64,000 bases of DNA from Alteromonas gilva (GTDB taxonomy: Bacteria; Pseudomonadota; Gammaproteobacteria; Enterobacterales; Alteromonadaceae). The stretch covers positions 1 to 64,000 of the forward strand of contig NZ_JAQQXP010000001.1 in assembly GCF_028595265.1 (NCBI RefSeq), read 5' to 3'. Under the pieces are notes generated by a model. That model had not been told where the DNA came from. It was given only the letters and a program-made list of their open reading frames with translations, and searched no databases. Position 1 is the first letter of the stretch. Every line of letters starts with the position of its first letter. Positions 42,335-50,886 of the stretch are shown piece after piece. Position numbers and translations under genes: made by a program.

Positions 42335-43153
42335 ATGGATTCATTTAAAAATAAGCTTAATTCGCTGGCTAAAACACTGGGTAAATCGGTACCGAATGAA
42401 TCTGAATATATCGATTATAAAACCCTGCGTAAGCATTACGAAGCGCAGGCAAACCGAGAGATAGCCCAGCTTCAGCAGCAAACTAAAAAACAACGTATAG
42501 AACAGTTACACGGTAAATCAGACCTTAACCCACGCTGGACATTCAGTAACCTGGTAGAGGACAGTGACGACGTCATAGAAGCGGTGAGCATTGCCCAGTC
42601 GTTTATTGCCGCTCACGAAGATAAAGCCTGGCGCGATGCAGGCTCACATATGATGATATTTTACGGTGACTATGGTCGCGGTAAGTCCCATATCGCCGGT
42701 GCAATTGCGCATCAGCTCATCGACCAGTTTGAAATAACCGTGTTATACCGTCAACTGTCAACCTTACTGGAAATGCGCTATTCATCGTATGATTTTGGCG
42801 CCCAGGATAATGTTGGTCAGAAGTTTCGTCAGGCCAACCAGGAACTGCTCGACGTTGATATGTTGATCCTCGACGAAGTGTGCGTTAACGAGTCGGTATT
42901 AAAGAAAAATGCCCAAAGCTGGCTCGGAAACCTGCTAAGACAGCGTCTGGTAAACAAGAAGAACTGCATATTGATTACCAACCATTCGTTAAACGATCTG
43001 GCTCAGGCGTTAGGCAGTTATTGCTTTGAATCACTCAAAGAATACGACACCTACAAAGTGAAATTTTCCGGACCAAGCCGGCGAAACGGCTTAGAAATGG
43101 ATGACCAGGACGACTTACCACCGCCCCGTTATCAGCCCAATCAGCTGAGATAA
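42335..43153 (+). CDS. dnaC: DnaC-type replicative helicase loader
   Basis: 272 residues. AAA+ ATPase: Walker A GDYGRGKSH near 109-117, Walker B MLILDEV near 178-184, and a sensor 1 ITNHS near 214. The N-terminal 80 residues, with helix-rich EYIDYKTLRKHYEAQANRE, are the part that binds DnaB in E. coli DnaC. The C-terminal tail is Pro-rich. It loads DnaB at an opened origin. It is the last gene before the terminator and oriC. Confidence 0.9.
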   Translation: MDSFKNKLNSLAKTLGKSVPNESEYIDYKTLRKHYEAQANREIAQLQQQTKKQRIEQLHGKSDLNPRWTFSNLVEDSDDVIEAVSIAQSFIAAHEDKAWRDAGSHMMIFYGDYGRGKSHIAGAIAHQLIDQFEITVLYRQLSTLLEMRYSSYDFGAQDNVGQKFRQANQELLDVDMLILDEVCVNESVLKKNAQSWLGNLLRQRLVNKKNCILITNHSLNDLAQALGSYCFESLKEYDTYKVKFSGPSRRNGLEMDDQDDLPPPRYQPNQLR

Positions 43154-43170
43154 TCAGTTTGTGTCATAAA

Positions 43171-43198
43171 AAGCGGGTATCTATACCCGCTTTTTTTT
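43171..43198 (+). terminator. Rho-independent terminator of the mioC-dnaT-dnaC operon
   Basis: AAGCGGGTAT/ATACCCGCTT stem with a T-run of eight. It stops transcription just before oriC. Confidence 0.88.
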
Positions 43199-43200
43199 GC

Positions 43201-43690
43201 GATCAATAAAATAATTAACCGATCCGAAGTGCTCAGATCTGGATAACTCTTTTCCACAGAAAAACACGCTTAAATGCCTTATAATACAGTGATTGAACCG
43301 ATCCGATCGTGGATCTAGTGAACAACTTATCCCCAGCTAGATCAAAGCTAGATCACCGCTGTGTATAACCTCTCCTAAGTAGCTGTGTACAAGCTTTGAT
43401 CTCAACTTTGATAAGATCGCAACGAACCTCGCATGTGGATAAAACACCCCCTTATGCACAGGATCAAGAACTGGTTATGATCGGGGTAATACAGATCTTG
43501 TTGATCGCGTAATTTAATGTTTTATATGCCAAATAGTGAGTTACCCACAGATCCTGCCGCCCTTAATAAATATAAATATAAAAGATCTATATAGATCCTA
43601 TATATTAATAACGCGATCCAAAAATACCGTTTCAGGCTTTAATGTAGAAAATTTAACCATTTCCATTAGGCAAGATCTCAGCTAAAATAC
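43201..43690. other. oriC: chromosomal origin of replication oriC
   Basis: Origin type of E. coli and Vibrio, beside mnmG. Perfect DnaA boxes at 43360-43368 (TGTGTATAA), 43434-43442 (TGTGGATAA) and 43452-43460 (TTATGCACA); one-mismatch boxes at 43238-43246, 43250-43258, 43327-43335, 43384-43392 and 43541-43549. Nineteen GATC sites lie in 43201-43680 against about two by chance, for Dam methylation and SeqA. The AT-rich 43561-43610, with AGATCTATATAGATCCTAT-like repeats, is the likely DNA-unwinding element next to mnmG, as in E. coli. The last 50 bp (43691-43739) hold the mnmG leader. Confidence 0.9.
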
Positions 43691-43739
43691 GCGCCCTTTT
43701 TTCGACACTGGCTAAACGATTAAATTTCGTGAGGTAACT

Positions 43740-45641
43740 ATGTTCTATCAGCAAAATTACGATGTAATTGTCGTCGGCGGCGGTCATGCAGGCACCGAAG
43801 CTGCACTCGCTGCTGCACGGATGGGCGTTAATACATTATTGCTTACCCACAATATCGAAACCATTGGCCAGATGTCTTGTAATCCGGCGATTGGCGGTAT
43901 TGGTAAAGGTCATCTGGTCAAAGAGATCGATGCATTGGGTGGCGCAATGGCACTGGCCACCGATCAGGGCGGGATCCAGTTCAGAACATTGAATTCCAGC
44001 AAAGGGCCGGCAGTGCGCGCAACCCGCGCCCAGGCTGACCGGTCACTGTATCGCCAGGCGATCCGCAGTATGGTTGAAAATCAGCCCAACCTGACGCTGT
44101 TTCAACAGAGCTGTGACGATCTGATCGTCGAAAATGATCGGGTATGCGGCGTTGTTACCCAAATGGGCCTTAAGTTTCGTGCTAAGTCCGTGGTGTTAAC
44201 CGTGGGTACTTTCCTGGGCGGCACAATCCACATTGGGCTTGAGAATTATCGCGGCGGTCGAGCCGGCGATCCGCCCTCTATCGCCCTCGCAGAGCGTTTA
44301 CGCGCATTACCGTTTCGGGTAGATCGCCTTAAAACCGGCACGCCTGCGCGTCTGGATATCCGATCGCTGAATTTCGATGCTATGCAGGCACAACCGGGCG
44401 ACACCCCAGAACCGGTATTTTCGTTTATGGGTAGCCGCGACATGCATCCAAGGCAGATCCCGTGCTACATCACCCATACCAATGAAAAAACCCACGATAT
44501 TATTCGCAGTGGCCTGGATCGATCGCCCATGTTCACCGGCGTCATCGAAGGGGTTGGCCCGCGTTATTGCCCGAGTATCGAGGATAAAATCACCCGTTTT
44601 GCTGACAAAAATTCCCATCAGATCTTTGTTGAGCCAGAAGGACTCACCAGTGTTGAGGTCTACCCTAACGGGATCTCCACCAGTTTACCATTTGATATCC
44701 AGCAGGCACTGATCCACTCGATTAAAGGCTTTGAAAACGCACATATTATTCGCCCTGGCTACGCCATTGAGTATGACTTTTTCGATCCCCGTGACCTCAA
44801 GCAAACCCTGGAAACCAAGTTTATTGACGGGTTGTTTTTTGCCGGTCAGATCAACGGTACTACCGGTTATGAAGAAGCCGGTGCCCAGGGCTTAATTGCC
44901 GGTGCGAATGCGGCCATTCAGGTGCAGGAAAAAGATCCGCTTATTTTGCGTCGCGATCAGGCGTACATGGGCGTATTGATTGACGATCTGGCGACCATGG
45001 GTACCAAAGAGCCGTATCGTATGTTTACCAGCCGTGCCGAATACCGTTTACTGCTGCGCGAAGACAACGCCGACCTGCGTTTAACCGCTATCGGCCGCGA
45101 ACTGGGATTAGTCGATGACGCCCGCTGGCAAAGATTTGTGACCAAAAATGAGGCGGTGGAGCAAGAGCAGCAGCGTCTGCGTGGGCAGTGGATCCATCCG
45201 GAACACGCCGCCACGCCTAAACTTAATGAGCTGCTTAAAAATCCGGTAAGTCGTGAGCACTCGCTTGAAGAGTTGATTCGTCGGCCGGAAATGACCTACT
45301 CAACGCTGATGAATATTGCCGGGATAGGCCCTGGTCTTACCGATCCTATTGCGGCCGAGCAGGTTGAAATTCAGATCAAGTATGCCGGTTACATTGCCCG
45401 GCAGCTCGACGAAATTGCCAAAACACAGCGTCATGAAAATACCCTGTTACCGGCTGATTTTGATTACAGTAAGATATCCGGGCTGTCTAACGAAGTGGTT
45501 GCCAAGCTCAGCGACGCACGACCAGAAACCATTGGTAAAGCGGCGCGAATATCCGGAATTACGCCCGCCGCAATTTCGTTATTGCTGGTATACTTGAAAA
45601 AACACGGCATGTTACGAAAATACGAGAAGCAGTCAGCCTAA
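43740..45641 (+). CDS. mnmG: tRNA modification enzyme MnmG (GidA)
   Basis: 633 residues (E. coli 629). FAD-dependent partner of MnmE in U34 modification. The dinucleotide-binding VVGGGHAGTEAALAAARMG is at the N terminus, followed by MSCNPAIGGIGKGHL with a functional Cys region and the GAS domain. Intact. It carries 24 GATC sites in 1.9 kb, two to three times the density of mnmE, so the GATC excess of oriC continues into the gene. rsmG begins at the base after its stop. Confidence 0.98.
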   Translation: MFYQQNYDVIVVGGGHAGTEAALAAARMGVNTLLLTHNIETIGQMSCNPAIGGIGKGHLVKEIDALGGAMALATDQGGIQFRTLNSSKGPAVRATRAQADRSLYRQAIRSMVENQPNLTLFQQSCDDLIVENDRVCGVVTQMGLKFRAKSVVLTVGTFLGGTIHIGLENYRGGRAGDPPSIALAERLRALPFRVDRLKTGTPARLDIRSLNFDAMQAQPGDTPEPVFSFMGSRDMHPRQIPCYITHTNEKTHDIIRSGLDRSPMFTGVIEGVGPRYCPSIEDKITRFADKNSHQIFVEPEGLTSVEVYPNGISTSLPFDIQQALIHSIKGFENAHIIRPGYAIEYDFFDPRDLKQTLETKFIDGLFFAGQINGTTGYEEAGAQGLIAGANAAIQVQEKDPLILRRDQAYMGVLIDDLATMGTKEPYRMFTSRAEYRLLLREDNADLRLTAIGRELGLVDDARWQRFVTKNEAVEQEQQRLRGQWIHPEHAATPKLNELLKNPVSREHSLEELIRRPEMTYSTLMNIAGIGPGLTDPIAAEQVEIQIKYAGYIARQLDEIAKTQRHENTLLPADFDYSKISGLSNEVVAKLSDARPETIGKAARISGITPAAISLLLVYLKKHGMLRKYEKQSA

Positions 45642-46280
45642 ATGAGTTTTGAGCGCGAAAAACTAAGTCTTATGTTACGTGACGGTGCGGCAGCAATGTC
45701 GCTACCGCTATCCGGGCAGCAACACAATCTGCTGCTTGATTATGTTGAACGCATCCACAAGTGGAATAAAGCATTTAACCTTACGTCTGTGCGCGACCCT
45801 GAGCAAATGATGGTCAAACACATTCTCGACTCATTAGCTGTGGTGCCATTTTTGGATCAACAACACTATATCGACGTGGGAACCGGGCCGGGTTTACCCG
45901 GTATCCCGCTGGCGATTGCCTGCCCGGAAAAGTCGTTTACGTTGCTCGATAGTTTGGGTAAACGCGTGCGGTTTATGAAGCAATGTGCCTTCGAGATGAA
46001 GCTGATTAACATTAACCCTATTCAAAGTCGGGTTGAGGAACATCAGCCCGAGCAGTACTATGATGCAGTACTCAGCAGAGCGTTTGCGTCGCTAAAAGAT
46101 ATGTTGCACTGGTGCCAGCATCTGGTAGATTCAAAGGGTAAGTTTCTGGCCCTCAAAGGGCAGTATCCGGCCGATGAAATCGCAGCAATACCCGATGCCT
46201 TTACTCTGGAATCTTCTGTAGAGCTTTACGTACCGGGGCTACAAGGCGAGCGTCACCTGCTGACGGTTCAAAAATCATAG
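45642..46280 (+). CDS. rsmG: 16S rRNA (guanine-527-N7)-methyltransferase
   Basis: 212 residues (E. coli 207). It methylates G527 in the decoding region of 16S rRNA; loss gives low-level streptomycin resistance. SAM motif DVGTGPGLPGIPLAI near 78, then DSLGKRVRFM and VLSRAFASLKDML. The conserved mnmG-rsmG pairing is kept; parA follows after 12 bases. Confidence 0.97.
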   Translation: MSFEREKLSLMLRDGAAAMSLPLSGQQHNLLLDYVERIHKWNKAFNLTSVRDPEQMMVKHILDSLAVVPFLDQQHYIDVGTGPGLPGIPLAIACPEKSFTLLDSLGKRVRFMKQCAFEMKLININPIQSRVEEHQPEQYYDAVLSRAFASLKDMLHWCQHLVDSKGKFLALKGQYPADEIAAIPDAFTLESSVELYVPGLQGERHLLTVQKS

Positions 46281-46292
46281 TTGGGATCAAAC

Positions 46293-47087
46293 GTGGCTAA
46301 AGTAATTGCAATTGCAAATCAAAAAGGCGGTGTGGGTAAAACCACCACGGCGGTCAATGTTGCCGCATCAATGGCCGCCACTAAGCGAAAGGTATTACTG
46401 ATTGACCTTGACCCGCAGGGTAACGCTACGATGGGCAGTGGCGTTGATAAGTACGAAGTTGACGCAACCAGTTATGAGCTTCTGATTGAAGACAAGTCGG
46501 TCGATGAGGTAATCGTAAAAAATACCACCGGCAAATACGACCTGATTGCCGCTAATGGTGATGTCACCGCAGCGGAAATTAAGCTGATGGAGCAATTTGC
46601 CCGTGAAGTCAGGTTGCGTAACGCGCTGCAGTCAGTGCGTGATTATTACGATTTTATTTTTATTGATTGCCCGCCTTCGCTTAACTTACTCACCGTCAAC
46701 GCACTGGCGGCCGCTGACTCAATTTTAGTCCCCATGCAATGTGAGTATTACGCGTTGGAAGGATTAACCGCACTGATGGACACCATTCATAAACTGGCGT
46801 CGGTGGTAAATCCTGAATTAAAAATAGAAGGTGTGCTGCGGACCATGTATGATCCGCGCAATCGCCTCGCCAATGATGTATCGGAACAACTTAAACGTCA
46901 TTTTGGTGAACAGGTTTACCGTACGGTCATTCCTCGCAATGTACGCTTAGCCGAAGCCCCCAGTTTTGGCGCACCGGCGATGTATTATGATAAATCGTCT
47001 ACCGGTGCAAAAGCGTATTTAGCATTGGCCGGTGAAATATTACGGCGACGCGATAAGTCAACAGAAATGCCTGCCAAGGCTAGTTAA
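46293..47087 (+). CDS. parA: chromosome partition ATPase ParA (Soj)
   Basis: 264 residues from the GTG at 46293, preceded by TTGGGATC; an upstream in-frame TTG at 46281 is less likely. Deviant Walker A KGGVGKTTTAVN with the signature Lys, Walker A' DLDPQGNATMG and Walker B FIFIDCPPSL. ATP-dependent DNA binding drives movement of ParB-parS complexes near oriC. parB follows after 30 bases. Confidence 0.97.
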   Translation: MAKVIAIANQKGGVGKTTTAVNVAASMAATKRKVLLIDLDPQGNATMGSGVDKYEVDATSYELLIEDKSVDEVIVKNTTGKYDLIAANGDVTAAEIKLMEQFAREVRLRNALQSVRDYYDFIFIDCPPSLNLLTVNALAAADSILVPMQCEYYALEGLTALMDTIHKLASVVNPELKIEGVLRTMYDPRNRLANDVSEQLKRHFGEQVYRTVIPRNVRLAEAPSFGAPAMYYDKSSTGAKAYLALAGEILRRRDKSTEMPAKAS

Positions 47088-47117
47088 TAAAAAAAATATT
47101 CAGGCATTGAGGATACT

Positions 47118-47999
47118 ATGTCAGCAAAAAGAAGAGGGTTAGGACGCGGTTTGGACGCTTTATTGGCGACCAGTCAGTCATCCTCTCGCCAAGAGAATGG
47201 CGAACAGACAGAAAATTTCACCCAGCGTAGCGAACTCAGCAAGTTACCCATTGAATTTATGCAGCCTGGCAAATACCAGCCGCGTAAAGATATGTCGCCG
47301 GATGCGCTGGAAGAACTGGCCTCTTCTATTCGTTCACAAGGTATTATCCAGCCCATCGTTGTGCGTGCTGTCGGCGTTGACCGCTACGAAATTATTGCGG
47401 GTGAACGGCGCTGGCGTGCTGCGCAACTCGCGCAGCTTGATGTAATCCCCTGCCTGATTAAAGAAGTGGCTGATGAAGCGGCGGTGGCCATCGCACTGAT
47501 CGAAAATATTCAGCGCGAAGATCTTAATGCCATGGAAGAGGCCCAGGCACTCGACCGGCTGATGAACGAATTTGAACTGACCCACTCAGAAGTGGCCGAC
47601 GCCGTAGGTAAATCACGCACCACCATTACCAATTTGTTGCGCCTGAATAATTTAAATGATGACGTGAAGCTGCTTGTTGAACATGGTGACATTGAGATGG
47701 GCCATGCCCGCGCTTTGCTGGCATTACAAGGCGAAGCCCAGTCGGAAGCCGCTCAGATTGTTTCCGGTAAAGCGCTGACGGTGCGTGATACCGAAAAACT
47801 GGTGCGTAAGATTCTCGAACCGGCCGAACCCAAGCCGCCTAAAGAAATCGACCCGGACGTGAAAAGTCTGGTGAATCAATTATCCGATAATCTGGGTACA
47901 CAAGTCTCTATCGATCACAACGCCAAAGGAAAAGGCAAGTTAGTGATTAATTTTAGCGACCTTGATCAGTTAGACGGCATTTTATCGCGCATTAAATAG
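47118..47999 (+). CDS. parB: chromosome partition protein ParB (Spo0J)
   Basis: 293 residues. CTP-dependent sliding clamp that loads at parS. The ParB/Srx-like N-terminal domain has the arginine patch GERRWRAAQLA near 93 and the ENIQRE motif near 131; a helix-turn-helix with HSEVADAVGKSRTTITN lies near 155-171; the C-terminal dimerisation part ends DGILSRIK. Its two parS sites are 15 kb away in recF. Confidence 0.97.
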   Translation: MSAKRRGLGRGLDALLATSQSSSRQENGEQTENFTQRSELSKLPIEFMQPGKYQPRKDMSPDALEELASSIRSQGIIQPIVVRAVGVDRYEIIAGERRWRAAQLAQLDVIPCLIKEVADEAAVAIALIENIQREDLNAMEEAQALDRLMNEFELTHSEVADAVGKSRTTITNLLRLNNLNDDVKLLVEHGDIEMGHARALLALQGEAQSEAAQIVSGKALTVRDTEKLVRKILEPAEPKPPKEIDPDVKSLVNQLSDNLGTQVSIDHNAKGKGKLVINFSDLDQLDGILSRIK

Positions 48000-48091
48000 C
48001 ATTTTTACAGGCAATTTAATGGTTAATTTGTCTGACCTTTTGTTATAGACGCAGAAAATTTTCACAATAACATACAAAAAGTCCATAACGG

Positions 48092-48119
48092 TTGAATTCT
48101 ATCGCTAAAACAGTATACT
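48092..48119 (+). promoter_or_regulatory. atp operon promoter
   Basis: -35 TTGAAT (48092-48097), 16-bp spacer, -10 TATACT (48114-48119); about 35 bases before the atpI start at 48160. Confidence 0.7.
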
Positions 48120-48159
48120 TCTGTCGCTTTTTGTTGGGTTTCGAGACCAGAGAATTTAA

Positions 48160-48537
48160 GTGACAAATAACTTGGCCGACAATGGAAAATCTTTGGCCAA
48201 AAAAGCGGCGCTTTTTCAGTGTGCGTCGGCGATAATTTTCATTCTCTTAACATGGGTGATAAGTACCGTTGATATCGCAGTCGCTGTAGCCGCCGGTACG
48301 CTCATCAGTATTATACCCAATCAAATTTTCGCATTGTTTGCGTTCAGATATGCCGGGGCCAGCCAAATGCGGCGGGTCACGAAAAGTTTTAGCCAGGGGT
48401 CAAAATTAAAACTGGCTGCAACAGTTATATTGTTTGCTATAGCATTCGCGGGGTTAAAACTGGCCCCGCTGCCGGTATTTGCCGGTTTTGCTATAGCCAT
48501 AGTCAGCTACTGGCTGGCATTGTTTCGTCTGCGATAG
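48160..48537 (+). CDS. atpI: ATP synthase subunit I
   Basis: 125 residues, GTG start. Four membrane helices are visible (about 14-34, 37-58, 79-97, 100-120). AtpI helps assemble the c-ring and is not part of the finished enzyme. First gene of the atp operon, 104 bp before atpB. Confidence 0.9.
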   Translation: MTNNLADNGKSLAKKAALFQCASAIIFILLTWVISTVDIAVAVAAGTLISIIPNQIFALFAFRYAGASQMRRVTKSFSQGSKLKLAATVILFAIAFAGLKLAPLPVFAGFAIAIVSYWLALFRLR

Positions 48538-48641
48538 TACTAACGAAAAAAATAAAACGCGTCGCCTTAACAAACACGACGGCGAAGGTCGTAAAGACGG
48601 AACCGGCAAAGAATTTTAAACTTTAATTTTTAGGTTGAACA

Positions 48642-49475
48642 ATGGCATCTGAATACACTACCTCAGAATATATCAAGCACCACTTGACCAATGCCTCCAT
48701 GTGCAGCACCGAGAATGGCATAGCGTTTAATGCGCAGTGTGCCGACGCTGGATTTTGGGTATGGCATGTGGACACATTAGGCTGGTCTATCGCACTTGGC
48801 CTGTTGTTTTTGGCGCTGTTTCGTTCGGCAGCCAAAAAAGCCACGACGGGTGTGCCTTCTAAATGGCAGGCGTTTGTCGAACTGGTTATCGAATTTGTTG
48901 ATGACAACGTTAAAAGCACCTTTCATGGTAAAAGCAATCTGATCGCGCCACTGGCTCTGACCATTTTTGTTTGGGTACTTCTGATGAACCTGATGGACTT
49001 GGTTCCGGTTGACTGGTTACCGTCGATTGCCGGTATGATTGGTCAGTATGGCTTTGGTATGGATCCGCACGATGTGTATATGAAGGCCGTACCTACCACC
49101 GATCTTAATCTGACCTTCGCCCTGGCACTGGGTGTATTTGCGCTGATCATTTTCTATTCAATCAAAATCAAAGGTGTTAGCGGTTTTGTTAAAGAGCTGA
49201 CTATGCAACCTTTTGGCCACTGGGCGTTTATTCCGGTTAACTTTATACTGGAAACCGTGACGCTGCTGGCGCGTCCATTATCACTTGCGCTGCGTTTATT
49301 CGGTAACCTTTACGCCAGTGAGCTTATCTTCATCCTGATTGCAACGCTGGGCTATTTCCAGCTGCCATTGCACTTTGTGTGGTCGGTATTCCACATCCTG
49401 GTGCTACCGTTGCAAGCCTTCATTTTCATGATGCTGACCATCGTTTATCTGAGTCTGGCATCAGAGGATCACTAA
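48642..49475 (+). CDS. atpB: ATP synthase F0 subunit a
   Basis: 277 residues. Membrane subunit with the proton half-channels; the essential Arg is in LARPLSLALRLFGN near 207-220, where helices face the c-ring. Several membrane helices are spread from residue 40 to the end. Intact and typical for gammaproteobacteria. Confidence 0.98.
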   Translation: MASEYTTSEYIKHHLTNASMCSTENGIAFNAQCADAGFWVWHVDTLGWSIALGLLFLALFRSAAKKATTGVPSKWQAFVELVIEFVDDNVKSTFHGKSNLIAPLALTIFVWVLLMNLMDLVPVDWLPSIAGMIGQYGFGMDPHDVYMKAVPTTDLNLTFALALGVFALIIFYSIKIKGVSGFVKELTMQPFGHWAFIPVNFILETVTLLARPLSLALRLFGNLYASELIFILIATLGYFQLPLHFVWSVFHILVLPLQAFIFMMLTIVYLSLASEDH

Positions 49476-49582
49476 GAATATTGGGTTGTTGTGCGCTACC
49501 TGGCAGTACACGGCAACCCCATTGAAACGTGTTTTATTTACTTTAACTTTTAACTTTAAATTTAACTTAATCGGAGACGTAC

Positions 49583-49804
49583 ATGTTATACATCGCTGTT
49601 GCACTACTGATCGGTCTTGGCGCCCTTGGGACTGCCATTGGTTTTGGTCTGTTGGGTGGTAAATTCCTGGAATCTGCTGCACGCCAACCTGAACTGGCAC
49701 CTCAACTGCAAGTTAAGATGTTTGTTGTAGCGGGTCTTATCGATGCCATCGCAATGATTGGTGTTGGTATCGCTTTATACCTCTTGTTCGCTGTTGGTGC
49801 TTAA
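49583..49804 (+). CDS. atpE: ATP synthase F0 subunit c
   Basis: 73 residues (E. coli 79, with a shorter N terminus here). Two helices joined by the polar loop with ARQPEL. The ion-binding acid is Asp54 in GLIDAIAMIG, and the first-helix GLGALGTAIGFGLLGGKF is a normal glycine-rich ring-packing helix. The pattern points to H+, not Na+, coupling. A good GGAGA ribosome site precedes the ATG. Confidence 0.98.
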   Translation: MLYIAVALLIGLGALGTAIGFGLLGGKFLESAARQPELAPQLQVKMFVVAGLIDAIAMIGVGIALYLLFAVGA

Positions 49805-49853
49805 TTTTTATTAACTCAAGTCTATTAGCGAACATATATGAGGAGGAGCGGTT

Positions 49854-50324
49854 GTGAATATTAACGCCACTCTAATTGGTCAAACAATCGCATTCATCGT
49901 TTTTGTGTGGTTCTGCAAAAGCTATGTATGGCCACCATTGATGGCCGCGATTGAAGAGCGTCAGAAGAAGATAGCCGATGGCCTTGCTGCTTCTGATCGC
50001 GCTGAGAAAGACCTGGAGCTTGCTAAAGCCAAGGTTTCTGAGCAATTAAAAGAAGCGAAAGCACAAGCAGCTGATATTATCGAGCAGGCCAAAAAGCGCG
50101 GCAATCAACTTGTTGATGAAGAAACGCAACGTGGCCATGCTGAGCGTGAAAAAATTATCGCGCAAGGTTATGCCGAAATTGAAGCTGAACGCAATCGTGC
50201 CAAAGAGGAACTGCGTAAGCAGGTAGCAGCCTTAGCTGTTGCTGGCGCACAGCAGATCCTTGAACGTGAAATCGACGCTAGCGCGCAAAGCGACATTGTT
50301 GAAAAACTTGTCGCCGAACTTTGA
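49854..50324 (+). CDS. atpF: ATP synthase F0 subunit b
   Basis: 156 residues, GTG start after AGGAGGAG. One N-terminal membrane helix (about 5-24), then a long charged coiled coil that dimerises and forms the peripheral stalk to the delta subunit. Confidence 0.98.
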   Translation: MNINATLIGQTIAFIVFVWFCKSYVWPPLMAAIEERQKKIADGLAASDRAEKDLELAKAKVSEQLKEAKAQAADIIEQAKKRGNQLVDEETQRGHAEREKIIAQGYAEIEAERNRAKEELRKQVAALAVAGAQQILEREIDASAQSDIVEKLVAEL

Positions 50325-50339
50325 TAAAGGAGATGAGCC

Positions 50340-50873
50340 ATGTCTGAATTGACAACCGTAGCTCGTCCCTATGCAAAAGCGGCTTTCGATTTTGCTATTG
50401 AGCATAATGCCATCACACAATGGCAGGACATGCTGAGCTTTGCAGCAGAGGTCTCTAAAAACGAGACTATTCGCAAGTTATCGACAGGCTCGATGGCGGC
50501 GGACAAGATTGCAGAACTCTACATTAATGTCTGTGGTGATTCGCTCGATGAACATGGTCAGAATCTGATTAAGATACTGGCTGAGAATAAACGTTTAACG
50601 GTACTGGCCGACATCTCTGCGATGTTTAATTTGTATAAAGCAGAGCATGAAAAAGAAGTAGAAGTGTCGATCACCTCTGCGTCTGAGCTTAGCGAAGCTC
50701 AGCAATCTGGACTCAGTACAGCGTTAGAAAAACGTTTGGCACGTAAAGTGAAGCTTATTTGTAACGTGGATCCTGCCTTGGTAGCTGGCCTGGTAATTAA
50801 AGCCGGCGATACAGTTATCGATGGTTCCGTGAAATCTAAATTGAACCGTCTCGCAGACGCGTTGCAAGCATAA
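50340..50873 (+). CDS. atpH: ATP synthase F1 subunit delta
   Basis: 177 residues. It caps the F1 head and binds the b dimer. N-terminal TVARPYAKAAFDFA and C-terminal GLVIKAGDTVIDGSVKSKL are the family's best conserved segments. Preceded by a strong AAAGGAGA ribosome site. Confidence 0.98.
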   Translation: MSELTTVARPYAKAAFDFAIEHNAITQWQDMLSFAAEVSKNETIRKLSTGSMAADKIAELYINVCGDSLDEHGQNLIKILAENKRLTVLADISAMFNLYKAEHEKEVEVSITSASELSEAQQSGLSTALEKRLARKVKLICNVDPALVAGLVIKAGDTVIDGSVKSKLNRLADALQA

Positions 50874-50886
50874 CGGGGATAAGAGC

